Assembly (NCBI RefSeq): GCF_000686125.1
Contig: NZ_JMMA01000002.1
Coordinates: 124,001 to 188,000 of the forward strand
From: Ruminococcus sp. NK3A76
GTDB lineage: Bacteria; Bacillota; Clostridia; Oscillospirales; Ruminococcaceae
DNA length: 64,000 nucleotides
Reading direction: 5' to 3'
Part shown: in pieces, positions 7,824 to 16,791 of the stretch
Position numbering within the stretch: position 1 is the stretch's first letter
How the letters are laid out: the number at the start of each line of letters is the position of its first letter
Made by a program: the position numbers and the translations under genes
The notes under the pieces: generated by a model
The model's input: only the letters and a program-made list of their open reading frames with translations
What the model was told of the DNA's origin: nothing
Database searches by the model: none

Positions 7824-9580
7824 GCACCCTCCTTTACAGCCATATGCGTTTCCCACATCTGCCGGTACAGCGGCGAATCTGCGAGCAATTCCTCCTGTGT
7901 GCCTGCTGCTTCAACATTACCGTTATTGATCAGAATGATCTGATCGGCGGATGCAATCGTGGACAGCCTGTGTGCGATCACAAGCAGCGTTTTGCCCTGT
8001 ACCAGTTTCGCAACAGAAGACTGTACCAGCGCTTCATTTTCGGGATCGGTGTATGCAGTCGCTTCATCGAGAATGATGACCGGTGCATTTTTCAGCATAG
8101 CACGGGCTATGGAAATGCGCTGCCGTTCGCCGCCGGAAAGATGTCCGCCTGCACCGCCGACAACCGTCTGATAGCCGTGTTCGAGCTGCATGATGAAATC
8201 GTGGCAGCCGCAGGCTTTCGCTGCATTCATGACATCTTCATCGGTTGCATTCGGGTCGCCCATACGGATATTGTCCATGATCGTTTCGTCAAACAGATAG
8301 TTATCCTGCGAAACATAGGCGATATTTCTGTTATACTGTTCCAGTGGGATATTGCGTATATCCACACCGCCGAAGGAAATACTTCCGCTGTTCACATCCC
8401 AGAAGGATGCAATCAGCTTTGCAATCGTCGATTTGCCCGAACCGGACGGCCCGACCAGCGCATTGACCGTTCCCTGCCGGATATTCAGGTTGATGCCGTG
8501 CAGGATCTCCTCATCTTTGTAGCCGAAATGCACATCATGCAGCACAATATCCGTACCGTGCGGCTTTTCGGTCAGCTTCTCGGGACGGATCAGCTCGTCA
8601 CGCTCCAGGATCTCCGTCGCTTCGCCGATGATCGTTCCCATTTTCGCAATGCCATCCCAGTAAGAAGCGATCGTCATCACAGGCGAAACCAGACCGAGGG
8701 AGAGAATGATTAGCATCAGCAGATCAGCGCCCGAAACTGAACCGTTCATGTAAAACAGCGCACCGAACGGCAACAGCCCAAGCAGAAAATATGGCATGAT
8801 CAGCAGAGAAATATTCTGCCAGAGATTGCAGCGGCGCATCCAGTCGATGAAGCAGTCCGCACCTTCTTTTGCCGCAATGACGAATTTTTCATAGGAAGTT
8901 TTTGCCTTGCCGAACGCCTTGATGACCTCAATGCCGTTGATGTATTCGACAGCGGTATCATTCAGCTTTTTCGTTTTGACAACCGTATTTTCATAGCTTT
9001 CCTGACTGCCGACCATCATCAGCATGAAAAACGCTGCACCGACCGGCACGCAGATCAGCGAGATCAGCGTCAGCTTCCAGTTGATCGTCATCATGTAAAT
9101 GATGAGTGCGACCGGAACGAATGCAGAGGACAGCACCTCCGGAATGATGTGTGCCAGCGTGGTTTCAATGGAATCCACCCGCTCACAGATGATGTTTTTA
9201 TAGGTACCGCTGGACTGTGACAGCACCGAACCGAGTGGCAGCTTTGACAGCTTTTCTGTAAGCTGGCGACGGATATTGGCAAGCACCTCAAAGGTCGCTG
9301 CGTGAGAAAGTGTTGTAGAAATTGCATGGCAGATACGGCACAGTAGCCAGAACACTGCCATTTTGATGATGCTTGCAGTCAGCATTGACATATCCTTATC
9401 CAGTGTGCCTGCGTGCATCTCCAGCAGCTTGCCCACAATATCCGCCATATACAGATACGGCATCAGCCCGAACACGACCTTGCACATTGCCAGAATGACG
9501 CTCATTACGTAATTTGGCTTCTTCTGCCCTGCGAATGCGATCACCCAACTGATCGCAGAGCGTTTCTTTGTTTCTTCCAT
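7820..9580 (-). CDS. ABC exporter half-transporter, permease-ATPase fusion (subunit 1)
   Basis: A 586-residue half-exporter with an N-terminal membrane domain and a C-terminal ATPase domain. Walker A is VGPSGSGKSTIAKL, the signature is LSGGERQRISIARA, and Walker B is VIILDEATAYTD with the catalytic Glu. The start at 9580 is preceded by AAAGGAGGAG; the in-frame upstream codons have no site. Both ATPase sites look competent, so this is not a pair with one dead site as in LmrCD-type exporters. It lies 58 bp downstream of the tetR gene in the same direction. Confidence 0.93.
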   Translation of the reverse strand: MEETKKRSAISWVIAFAGQKKPNYVMSVILAMCKVVFGLMPYLYMADIVGKLLEMHAGTLDKDMSMLTASIIKMAVFWLLCRICHAISTTLSHAATFEVLANIRRQLTEKLSKLPLGSVLSQSSGTYKNIICERVDSIETTLAHIIPEVLSSAFVPVALIIYMMTINWKLTLISLICVPVGAAFFMLMMVGSQESYENTVVKTKKLNDTAVEYINGIEVIKAFGKAKTSYEKFVIAAKEGADCFIDWMRRCNLWQNISLLIMPYFLLGLLPFGALFYMNGSVSGADLLMLIILSLGLVSPVMTIASYWDGIAKMGTIIGEATEILERDELIRPEKLTEKPHGTDIVLHDVHFGYKDEEILHGINLNIRQGTVNALVGPSGSGKSTIAKLIASFWDVNSGSISFGGVDIRNIPLEQYNRNIAYVSQDNYLFDETIMDNIRMGDPNATDEDVMNAAKACGCHDFIMQLEHGYQTVVGGAGGHLSGGERQRISIARAMLKNAPVIILDEATAYTDPENEALVQSSVAKLVQGKTLLVIAHRLSTIASADQIILINNGNVEAAGTQEELLADSPLYRQMWETHMAVKEGA

Positions 9581-9638
9581 CAAAACTCCTCCTTTATGTA
9601 TTAGCAATCGCTAACCCTATCCCAAAAGATAAACGGCA

Positions 9639-10256
9639 TTAAATGCCGAGTATCTTTTTCCAGCCTGCCGAAAAGAACGCATCCAGCGTTTCCGCATAGT
9701 GCATCGCTTCCTCGCGGCTGAAATCGTGGATTACTGCCTCGAACAGTGCCGAGACATTCGCCGTCACCAGCATATGAAATTCCTGCTGTGAGAGCTCGTT
9801 GACGGTCATGTTATACTGCTTCATGCGCTCAAAATAGTCAAGCGTCGAGCGTTCCTCCAGCAGCGCCATATCGTGAACAAAGCTCTCAAATCTGGTTCCC
9901 TGCGAACGGCAGATCAGCAGCTTGAATGCTTCAAAGTGATCATAGATGAAGCACATCAGCCACTTGGTCTCGCTTTCGCTCTCATTCCAGAGCTGCTGCA
10001 CATCCCCGCATTTCATGACCTCGTAGCCCTGTTCAACAAACGCCTGATAATTAGCCATTAACTCGTCGATCGTCGGTTCTACAAGTGCTGCAAACATTTT
10101 TTCTTTGTTCGGAAAATGGCGGTACAGTGCGCCGACCGTCAGCCCGACCCCAGATGCGATCCTACGCATAGATGCGCTCTCAAAGCCGTATTCCATAAAT
10201 TCTCTGACTGCGGCGGATATGATTTTTTCGTGCGCTTCGGTTTTATCTCTCGGCAT
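9639..10256 (-). CDS. TetR-family transcriptional regulator
   Basis: A 205-residue repressor. The N-terminal helix-turn-helix spans residues about 8-55 (IISAAVREFMEYG ... VGALYRHFPNKEKMF), the classic TetR signature. The C-terminal ligand domain is divergent, as usual. The start 10256 is set by GAAGGGGG with good spacing; the upstream ATG at 10262 would directly abut that site. It is the first gene of an operon with two ABC half-exporters. Two inverted repeats around its promoter (10280-10347) are likely its own operators, so the exporter is probably autorepressed and induced by a ligand. Confidence 0.93.
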   Translation of the reverse strand: MPRDKTEAHEKIISAAVREFMEYGFESASMRRIASGVGLTVGALYRHFPNKEKMFAALVEPTIDELMANYQAFVEQGYEVMKCGDVQQLWNESESETKWLMCFIYDHFEAFKLLICRSQGTRFESFVHDMALLEERSTLDYFERMKQYNMTVNELSQQEFHMLVTANVSALFEAVIHDFSREEAMHYAETLDAFFSAGWKKILGI

Positions 10257-10279
10257 AAGCATACCCCCTTCATCGTTAA

Positions 10280-10347
10280 TGAACACCGTTCACATATATA
10301 GAATATCACAATTCAGGTGGCTTGTCAAGATGCGTAAACAATGTTTA
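10280..10347 (-). promoter_or_regulatory. tetR-ABC promoter with two operator-like inverted repeats
   Basis: On the - strand, TTGACA (10328-10323) and TATTCT (10305-10300) are separated by exactly 17 bp. Inverted repeats flank this core: GTAAACAATGTTTAC at 10333-10347, just upstream of the -35, and TGAACACCGTTCA at 10280-10292, over the start-site region. Both fit GT[GA]AAC-3N-GTT[CT]A[CT], so one dimeric repressor could bind both and occlude the promoter. That the repressor is the adjacent TetR protein is inference. Confidence 0.8.
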
Positions 10348-11600
10348 CTAACATAGCACAAAATCGTTATGAACCGGATCAAGGATATCGGCATTAATAA
10401 CAAATAGCACCGCCTTCCAAGTTGATCTCTGAAAGCGGTGCTTTTGTATATGACTGTTTTAGTACTTTTATCGGTATGTACTGCTACTGGTATAGTGTTA
10501 CTATTTGGAACGGGGATAGTTGTACTTATGGCAGAGTGGCCTAAAGCACTCGATACCGTCGCAACATCTATGCCCTCGTTGATGAGAGCAGAAGCATAAA
10601 AATGACGCAGGGAGTGAATATCCCGGAACGGAAAATCATTTTTCTTGCAGAACTTCCGCAGCCAGTTGTAGGTCGTATTGTTGTGCATCGGGTGACCGTC
10701 AGCGGTAACGAACAGCCTGTCGCATTCAAACCACTTTGTGCCGAGCTTTTGCCTTTCGTTGTCCTGCTCCGTCTTGTGCTCCTTCAGAATATCAAGCACA
10801 AGCTGCGGCAGCTTCATAGACCTCTGTGAGCTTTTTGTCTTGGTTGTGTCGGTATAAATGCCCGTCTTTACGGTATAGTTTGATGTCCTCCGCACGCTTA
10901 CAACACCGCTTTCAAAATCAATGTCCTTCCACTCCAAGCCCATTAACTCGCCCCGGCGAAAGCCCGTATAGACCGCCAGCGTGAAGAACGTGCGGTACTT
11001 TAGCGGTGCGTCCTCTAAAAGTGTAAAAAGCTGTTCGATCTCCTCGATCGAATAGATCTCCTTTTCTTTCTTGCCGCCTTTCGGAACATAGACCTTCCTG
11101 CAAGGATTGTCGGACACGATGTCCATTCTTACCGCATAGCTAAATACGTCCGAGATAAAGCTCAAATGATGCACAGCGGTCTTGCGTGATAGCGGCTTGC
11201 CTGTCTGCATATTTTTGCCGTTGAGCACAAGTTCGTTGATGAATTGCTGTATCTGCCGACCCGTTATTCTGTCGAGTCGCAGATGTCCGAACGCAGGATA
11301 AACTCGTTGAGTGACTTGCCGCATTCTTTCAAATGACGACTTCCGCAAGTTCAACCTTGCATATTCCTCAAACCATTGTTCCGCAAATTCCTCAAACTTA
11401 ACATTTGCTGTGACTTGCCCTCTAAGACACTTTTCCTCAAATAAGATTGCCTGTTTCTGTACTTCCTTTTCTGCCTGCTTGGGTGTCATGCCTTCCGGCG
11501 GTTTCCAACTCATAGTCTGCACGACTTGCTCACCGTTCAGCTTGTACCCGCACGATACCCTGATCTGATATGTATTTCCTCTTTTTCTTATGTTTGCCAT
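10290..11600 (-). pseudogene. Tyrosine recombinase of element 1, C-terminal end replaced, catalytic Tyr missing
   Basis: A phage-type integrase. ATG 11600 follows GGGAGGG. The N-terminal part is an AP2-like/arm-binding region plus a SAM-like core-binding domain. The catalytic domain shows YTGFRRGELMGLEW (Arg I), HSLRHFYAS (HxxR) and LGHSAISTT. Homology then stops: the Tyr-bearing segment expected about 11 residues after LGH is absent. The remaining frame runs through a hairpin and over the tetR promoter, so it is not credible coding sequence. A near-identical partial copy lies at 17534-18174. The protein should be unable to carry out strand cleavage. Confidence 0.85.
10406..10446. terminator. 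Hairpin downstream of the truncated integrase
   Basis: AGCACCGC (10406-10413) pairs with GCGGTGCT (10435-10442) across a 21-base loop. It is followed on the + strand by TTTTG and on the - strand by an AT-rich run. It plausibly ended the original integrase transcript or belongs to the old element end. Confidence 0.55.
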
Positions 11601-11780
11601 GTCTGATCCCTCCCATGGTTGTCCGTCAGGACAAACATTGATCAGTACCCTTGACATCTCTGTAATTATCATTATACACCATTTCACGTTGTAAAGCAAT
11701 AAAGCGAATTGAAAACTTTTTATTACAAAGATGTCGGGCCTGAATCCTTTTGTTCTGTTTCTTTTTAATACAATAATATC

Positions 11781-12122
11781 CTACACATCATTCCATTCGC
11801 AATTGCAAATGAATTTAGTGAGGATATAACTTAGCTCGTCCTGAGATGCTTTTATCTTTTGCATATCCTCCGCATAAATGCTGTTCGTTTCGTTAGCCTT
11901 GCGGGCAATCTGATTTATATTATTGGAAATTGTCCGCATACCGTTTATCAGCGGAGCTATTCCTTTCAGATCAAATGTCTTGACGCTGCCCGTCAGAGCG
12001 ATATGCCTTAGATATGTGCCTGTTTTCATTCCGCAGGCCGCTGCCCTGCGTTCGACCTTTGCCCAATCTTCAAGCGAAAAATCAATCTCCTTGCGGTGGA
12101 CTTGTTTGTATTTTCTTGCCAT
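11781..12122 (-). CDS. mobC: MobC-like relaxosome accessory protein (element 1)
   Basis: A 113-residue basic protein of the MobC family. These proteins bind oriT next to the relaxase nick site and help open the DNA. The N-terminus is Lys/Arg-rich with a ribbon-helix-helix-like stretch (residues about 15-40, ending TGTYLRHIALTG). The helical C-terminus contains N-N-I-N-Q-I-A-R-K-A-N-E, typical of the family. It is clearly homologous to the 62345-62692 protein, with identical last residues ICNCEWNDV. The relaxase gene that normally follows is absent, and the integrase comes next. An oriT-like site lies upstream at 12241-12276. Confidence 0.88.
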   Translation of the reverse strand: MARKYKQVHRKEIDFSLEDWAKVERRAAACGMKTGTYLRHIALTGSVKTFDLKGIAPLINGMRTISNNINQIARKANETNSIYAEDMQKIKASQDELSYILTKFICNCEWNDV

Positions 12123-12240
12123 TTTAGTTCTCCTTTCAATTAGTAATTATTCTTAGACGCTCCTCGAATGAGGGGCTATTTGTTTAGGGTAAGGGTTCCC
12201 TTAACAGCAAAATCGGAGAGGGTGACGCTCCGATTTGGAG

Positions 12241-12276
12241 GAAAGAGTCAAGGAATACGGCTCTTTCTATACTTGC
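12241..12276 (+). other. Candidate oriT (inverted repeat plus nick-like motif), element 1
   Basis: GAAAGAGTC (12241-12249) pairs with GGCTCTTTC (12259-12267) around a 9-base loop, with one G-U pair. TATACTTGC follows immediately at 12268-12276. The same arrangement, an inverted repeat starting GAAAG followed by TGTACTTGC, occurs upstream of the second mobC at 62801-62838. An inverted repeat followed by a conserved nick region is the standard layout of MOB-type oriTs. The exact nick is not known. Confidence 0.55.
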
Positions 12277-12359
12277 TAGTATAATGTGAAATATACTTTT
12301 ATAATAATCACATTTACACGAATTATCTCTGCTTGCTCAATAGGGCTATCAATTCTTTG

Positions 12360-12647
12360 TCAGCCTATTTCACCCGGATATTTGAGCAGGCTCGACTTAT
12401 ACACAAGTATCTTCCCACGCTCGCCTGCACCGCTGCGCATATATGCGACCTCGCCACGTTTCACAAGCTGCCTGACTGTATGCTCCGAAAGTCCGGGGAT
12501 AAGTGCTGCACACTCCTTGATTGTCAACAGTTCTGGCATTAAAGGCTTGTTCTCGACCTTTGCAGGTGCAACATCTTCGACCGGTATCATCTGCCGCAGC
12601 AGCTCTGCCACCTGCAAAATAAGCTCATTCTTTTCGTTCAGTTTCAA
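12360..12647 (-). CDS. Excisionase-like helix-turn-helix protein (element 1)
   Basis: A small DNA-binding protein of about 95 residues. The C-terminal half has an excisionase/MerR-type winged helix (LTIKECAALIPGLSEHTVRQ ... GERGKILVYKSSLLKYPG). I favour the TTG at 12647 as start because AAGGAGA lies 7 bp before it; the longer frame from 12680 lies entirely within the upstream HTH gene. Such proteins direct integrase towards excision. A decayed homologue with the same GKILV-K-SLLKY motif is at 62920-63003. Confidence 0.78.
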   Translation of the reverse strand: MKLNEKNELILQVAELLRQMIPVEDVAPAKVENKPLMPELLTIKECAALIPGLSEHTVRQLVKRGEVAYMRSGAGERGKILVYKSSLLKYPGEIG

Positions 12648-12831
12648 ATGATCTCTCCTTACGTTTTGCGATCTCCTCAATTTTCATCAGCATCTCAAGC
12701 TGACGGTCCTCGCTAAGCTCAAAACGCAGCCAACGCACAAGTGTCTGCTCGGAAACACCGAGCTCGTGAGCAAGCTCCCAGTGTCGGACACCCCTCGTTT
12801 TGAGTTCATCTCTAATGATTTTGTTTGCCAT
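12625..12831 (-). CDS. Small HTH protein (element 1)
   Basis: A 68-residue protein with a helix-turn-helix near residues 17-37 (WELAHELGVSEQTLVRWLR). AGGAGAGATGAAAC precedes the ATG at 12831. It overlaps the excisionase-like gene, so the two are co-translated. Short regulators like this are common directly upstream of the mobilization genes in Firmicute integrative elements. It probably regulates the xis-mobC-int transcript. Confidence 0.78.
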   Translation of the reverse strand: MANKIIRDELKTRGVRHWELAHELGVSEQTLVRWLRFELSEDRQLEMLMKIEEIAKRKERSFETERKE

Positions 12832-13154
12832 GTTTCATCTCTCCTTTGTTTTTCTATTGAGGGCTAATGACGATAATGCTGCCCTCTGTTAATAATAATA
12901 GCATGAAAAATATGTCTGTGCCGTATGTTCCATAATCCGAAAAAATTTCTTTTTGGAGCAACAAAATTTCATATATGAAATGATGATAATGACTGCTTTG
13001 CAATATCAATAAAATGCTGCTTTGGCATCAGCTGTACGATTTTTAGTATAGTTAAGCGCAATGTCACAACTGTCCGAAAAATGTCACCGATATTTCCGTA
13101 AAGTGTGGTATAATGTAAACAGAAGAGTTACACCATACCGACAGGAGGGATACT
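12832..13154. promoter_or_regulatory. Divergent control region with palindrome and extended -10 promoter
   Basis: This 323-bp gap separates the - strand HTH/excisionase/mobC genes from the + strand XRE operon. It holds a perfect 14-bp palindrome, TTTCATATATGAAA, at 12967-12980, a likely operator. An extended -10, TGGTATAAT, ends at 13114, about 40 bp before the XRE gene. No convincing -35 is visible. ACAGGAGGG at 13140-13148 is the XRE ribosome binding site. I see no RNA gene here. Confidence 0.6.
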
Positions 13155-14972
13155 ATGAAAACTACTATGGGCGAAAAGATCAAAGATCTGCGTGTGGAGC
13201 GTCACATGACCACAAAGCAGCTTGCACAGGCAACGGGCATATCAGAGGCGGTCATCAACGGTCTGGAGAATGACAACGGACGTGATGTCGGGTACAGCCG
13301 TATCGTTGAGCTTGCTAAGTTTTTCGACGTGCCGACGGATTTTCTGCTGGGCTTTACCGAGAGCCGTATAACGAAGAATATTGAACTTAAACAGCTTGGT
13401 CTGACCGACAAGGCTATTGAGGTGCTGCTTGTCAAGCATCAGGATAACGAGCTTGTGAGCAAGCTGATCGAGCACACCGAGTTTGTTAGTTTGATAAACG
13501 CTATTGATATTTATGTCCGTCAGCTTGCCGCAAAGTCGATCAACACAATAAATAACCTCACTGCGGTGGTGCAGCGAGGTGTGGAGAATTATACGGCAGC
13601 AGGCCAGCCCGAAGGCTATGACGATGCGATGAAGTATATAAACGAGACTAAGGTCGATGAGGACGAGTTCCTGCGGTATCGCATAACCGAGCGTTTCAAT
13701 CAGATACTGCGTGACTTGCACAGCGAGTTTAATGCCGATGAGCAGATGCCGTCCGTCATCACCGATGCGAATGAGATGTCGGTTAATATGATCAACCTCT
13801 TGGATATGGTGAAAAAGAGAGAGGTGGAGATTGAAACTCCTATCTGCACCCTTGACCGTGAAAACATCACAGCTTTGATAAACGAACAGAAAAATCTGAC
13901 CGCTGCGGACAGTATGATAATAAACATTCCGGAGCGTGCAGCGGTACTTGAATTTACGACACGCACTCCCATGATACCCGACTGGCCGCAGGATTACAGC
14001 GGGTTAAAAATAGCATTTGATGAGATGTTTGCCTACTGGTTTCCGGACAAAAAGCCCGACGAGGACTGCCTTTATTATGTTGGCAAGGATTCCCGTGAAA
14101 GATGGGATGATGAGGGTCAGCAGACCGAATTCCTGCGTAAGGTCAAGGACAGCAGCAAAGCACTTGACAGCAGCGAGGGCGGCTCAATATACTTGGAATA
14201 TGACGAGGGAAAAGGCAAAGACGATAAAAGCGGCTGCCTTGAATTCAATTTTGGCCCTGACCCGGAGCTTGCAGGCGTAGGCACACTTGACCGCCGCAGC
14301 TTTGAGCGTGGGCGTGAAAAGGCTATTGAGCTGCTTCCTCCTGACAGCGAAAAACGGTTCAAGCTTGCGGATAAGGAAGTGTCAGTTGCCGAGGCAGTTC
14401 GCTTTTTTGAGGACAGTATAAGCTCTGCACCATACCCCAAAAAGCCGAACTGCGCATTGAGGGTCGCAGCAGTCGAGGTCTTTGAAGACAACGGTTCCTA
14501 TGGTTTTTCGATGCGCTGCTCCAAGGACATCGGCGGTATTCTTACAGAGTTTTTCTATGGAGAAGGCAGCTTCTACGGTGAAAGAAAATATGATACCATT
14601 ATCCCAAGCTTCGGCTATATGCTCCGCAGTGACGAGATAGAAATGCTCCAAAGCTGCATACCAAGCATAATAATCGAGGACGCTGCAAGCTACGACCGCA
14701 TCAGCCCATTTGAGGACGCTGTAAAGCGGATAAGCTCGGAGCTTACAGATGAAGTCACCTTCGAGGTGCAGCGTGCAGAGCTTTGCTATTGTCAGCAGCC
14801 CATAAAGAATGAGCAGGGCTTCTTGGACATTAACGGCTATCCTGCAAGAGTGCTGCCTGTATGGAAGCTGACATTATTTAACCCGAATGACTTGAACACC
14901 TATCTCTGCTACGTTTCAGCAGACGGACAAGAGTTCAGCTACTGGGTGAAGAAGGGAGTTTCAAATGAATAA
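13155..14972 (+). CDS. XRE-family HTH protein with large C-terminal domain of unknown function
   Basis: A 605-residue protein. Residues 1-70 form an XRE helix-turn-helix (KQLAQATGISEAVINGLENDN ... VELAKFFDVPTDFLLGFTE). Residues 70-220 look helical. The remaining 350 or more residues are a soluble region with many acidic and aromatic residues, ending in WKLTLFNPNDLNTYLCYVSA. No membrane helix or signal peptide is evident. XRE regulators are usually under 350 residues, so this is a fusion with an unrecognised sensing or effector domain. It heads an operon with a 28-aa peptide ORF and a three-gene ABC-2 transporter. I infer that it regulates or works with that transporter. Confidence 0.8.
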   Translation: MKTTMGEKIKDLRVERHMTTKQLAQATGISEAVINGLENDNGRDVGYSRIVELAKFFDVPTDFLLGFTESRITKNIELKQLGLTDKAIEVLLVKHQDNELVSKLIEHTEFVSLINAIDIYVRQLAAKSINTINNLTAVVQRGVENYTAAGQPEGYDDAMKYINETKVDEDEFLRYRITERFNQILRDLHSEFNADEQMPSVITDANEMSVNMINLLDMVKKREVEIETPICTLDRENITALINEQKNLTAADSMIINIPERAAVLEFTTRTPMIPDWPQDYSGLKIAFDEMFAYWFPDKKPDEDCLYYVGKDSRERWDDEGQQTEFLRKVKDSSKALDSSEGGSIYLEYDEGKGKDDKSGCLEFNFGPDPELAGVGTLDRRSFERGREKAIELLPPDSEKRFKLADKEVSVAEAVRFFEDSISSAPYPKKPNCALRVAAVEVFEDNGSYGFSMRCSKDIGGILTEFFYGEGSFYGERKYDTIIPSFGYMLRSDEIEMLQSCIPSIIIEDAASYDRISPFEDAVKRISSELTDEVTFEVQRAELCYCQQPIKNEQGFLDINGYPARVLPVWKLTLFNPNDLNTYLCYVSADGQEFSYWVKKGVSNE

Positions 14973-15051
14973 AAAGATAAATGCGCTTGCGGTCGCTGGT
15001 GAGTTTTCATATCTATATTACCTCAGCGAACAAGGAGAGGCAGAACAATGA
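14965..15051 (+). CDS. 28-residue peptide ORF coupled between regulator and ABC permease
   Basis: ATG 14965 overlaps the end of the XRE-fusion gene, and the TGA at 15049-15051 overlaps the ATG of the first permease (ATGA). GGGAG at 14954-14958 gives a well-placed ribosome binding site, and the peptide's own 3' end holds AAGGAGAGG for the permease. The product begins MNKKINALAVAGEFSYLYYL and ends SEQGEAEQ: a basic N-terminus, aromatic middle and acidic tail, with no Cys. It could be an exported or sensed peptide, a remnant of a longer gene, or only a coupling leader. Translation is likely on sequence grounds; the function is open. Confidence 0.5.
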   Translation: MNKKINALAVAGEFSYLYYLSEQGEAEQ

Positions 15052-15941
15052 TCTTTATTAAGACCACCATTATCAACCTCCGAAAGACCGTAACGGGCTA
15101 CGGCTTTTGGGTATGCGCAGGCTTCACGGTGATACTCTGTTTCTCAGCAAACATTTACACCGATGTGATAAAAAATGACCGCTACTCTGTGTTTTCTTCC
15201 TTACGGACATTTGACAGAGAGTTTATGCTGACTGATACTTCATTCTGTTCATTCAATGTGATCCAGCGCTCTGTCAGCGGTTGGCTTTCGCTGTTTATCC
15301 CGATAATTGCAGCCTTTGCATTTATCCCGCTGGTCTGCGACGAGTACGAGGCGAAGTCGGTGCGGTTTGAGATATTCAGAGCTGGCAAAAGGAGCTTCCA
15401 CCTTTCCCGTTTTCTGACTGCTCTTGTCTGCGGCGGGCTGGCTGTTACAATAGGATTTGCTGTGTTCTCGGTACTTGCGTTCCTGCTGTTTCCAGGTATC
15501 GGGGAATACGATCCTATGAAGCGTGAGATGCTGCTTGAAAGCCTCAGCTGCACATTTCCGGAGATAAAAAACAGTCTCGTACTGCCGATGCTGAAAACCC
15601 TTGGGGTGGTATTTCTATACGGTGCAGTCTCGGCGGTACCGGCAATTACTCTGACGGCAGTTATCAGAAACAAATATCTTGTGCTGTGTATTCCGTTCTT
15701 CCTGAAATATGCGGTGGGGCAGACCTGCATAAAAATGCAGTCACAGGCAGTGGCGGACTACGAGCATACAGATAAAGGTATGATGAAGCTTGCCGGCATC
15801 GTCAACCCTGACAGTCTTGCTTATCTGCCGCAAATGGGAGAGCTTAAAGCCGCTGTTCTGTTATACATCGGAGGGCTTGTGCTGGCAGCTCTTGCAGTTT
15901 TCATTATCATACAGTCAAGGAGGTCGGACAGCGGTGAATAG
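15048..15941 (+). CDS. ABC-2 type permease subunit 1
   Basis: A 297-residue membrane protein with about six helices in the ABC-2 pattern: an N-terminal helix (YGFWVCAGFTVILCFS), a long extracytoplasmic loop to about residue 80, then five clustered helices and a final helix before a short basic tail. FEIFRAGKRSFHLSRFL is the cytoplasmic coupling-helix-like segment. It is coupled by ATGA to the 28-aa ORF and overlaps the second permease by 8 bp. With the next permease and ATPase it forms a complete exporter, of the sort used for peptides or for self-protection against lantibiotics. Confidence 0.85.
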   Translation: MIFIKTTIINLRKTVTGYGFWVCAGFTVILCFSANIYTDVIKNDRYSVFSSLRTFDREFMLTDTSFCSFNVIQRSVSGWLSLFIPIIAAFAFIPLVCDEYEAKSVRFEIFRAGKRSFHLSRFLTALVCGGLAVTIGFAVFSVLAFLLFPGIGEYDPMKREMLLESLSCTFPEIKNSLVLPMLKTLGVVFLYGAVSAVPAITLTAVIRNKYLVLCIPFFLKYAVGQTCIKMQSQAVADYEHTDKGMMKLAGIVNPDSLAYLPQMGELKAAVLLYIGGLVLAALAVFIIIQSRRSDSGE

Positions 15942-16791
15942 AGCAAGATGTATCATTTCAGTGGCGAGGACGGAATACCTCCGCTGGGTGACCGATCCAC
16001 GAGTCATTATCGTGGGAGTGCTGCTTACTTTTATGCGTACCCTTGCAGTTGAGCCGCTGCTTGAACGTGCGGCTAAGTTCGGCGGCAGACTGAATATATT
16101 AGAGCCCTTTGCAGCTGTGGGAAACTCTGGAATGCTTGTTATGCTGATGCCCTGCGTGTTCCTTATCCTCATCAGCGACTACCCGAAAATGACAGGCAGT
16201 TCTCTGTTTTTCGTTAAGCGCACAGGCAAGACCAATTGGTTCATCGGTCAGCTTTTGTTCCTGATGGCAGCAATTATCACCTTTCTAATGGTTGTAGTCC
16301 TCGGCAGCATTCTCGTTTCGGGAGGAACTATCGGAACAGAGTGGAGCGATACTGTCACCAAGTATGAAGCACGTTTCCCGAATGAAGCCGGCAGCTTTAC
16401 CTCTCAGCTTCTGCCTTCAAATCTATACAATCAAATTCCGCTTCCTCTCGCAGTTTTGCAGACACTTGCGCTTATGACGATGTATCTGTTCATGCTGTCG
16501 CTTATCATCTATTTCTTCAAGCTGATACATATTCAGTCCTTCGGGCTGTTTGCGGCTGTTTTTATAGTTGCGGCAGGAGTCATGACCTGTTCGCTGAAAA
16601 GCCCCTCAATGTGGGCTTTTCCAATGGCTAACACTATCGTATGGCTTCACTATGACGAGATACTCAGCAGACGGGTCTTTCCGGTGTGGTGCTCCTACGC
16701 TTATTTCTGTGCAGCGATAGCCATCGGACTTGCAGTAAACATAACAGCAGTCAGGCGGCTGCAATTTTACAATATAGAACTGGTGGAATGA
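15934..16791 (+). CDS. ABC-2 type permease subunit 2
   Basis: A 285-residue protein starting at GTG 15934, set by AAGGAGG at 15918-15924. In-frame codons upstream of that point overlap the previous gene and make no sense as protein. It has about six hydrophobic helices and a conserved cytoplasmic segment (LISDYPKMTGSSLFFVKRTGKTNW). It overlaps the previous gene by 8 bp and the ATPase gene by an ATGA, so the three are stoichiometrically coupled. It probably forms a heterodimeric channel with the preceding permease. Confidence 0.87.
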   Translation: MNRARCIISVARTEYLRWVTDPRVIIVGVLLTFMRTLAVEPLLERAAKFGGRLNILEPFAAVGNSGMLVMLMPCVFLILISDYPKMTGSSLFFVKRTGKTNWFIGQLLFLMAAIITFLMVVVLGSILVSGGTIGTEWSDTVTKYEARFPNEAGSFTSQLLPSNLYNQIPLPLAVLQTLALMTMYLFMLSLIIYFFKLIHIQSFGLFAAVFIVAAGVMTCSLKSPSMWAFPMANTIVWLHYDEILSRRVFPVWCSYAYFCAAIAIGLAVNITAVRRLQFYNIELVE

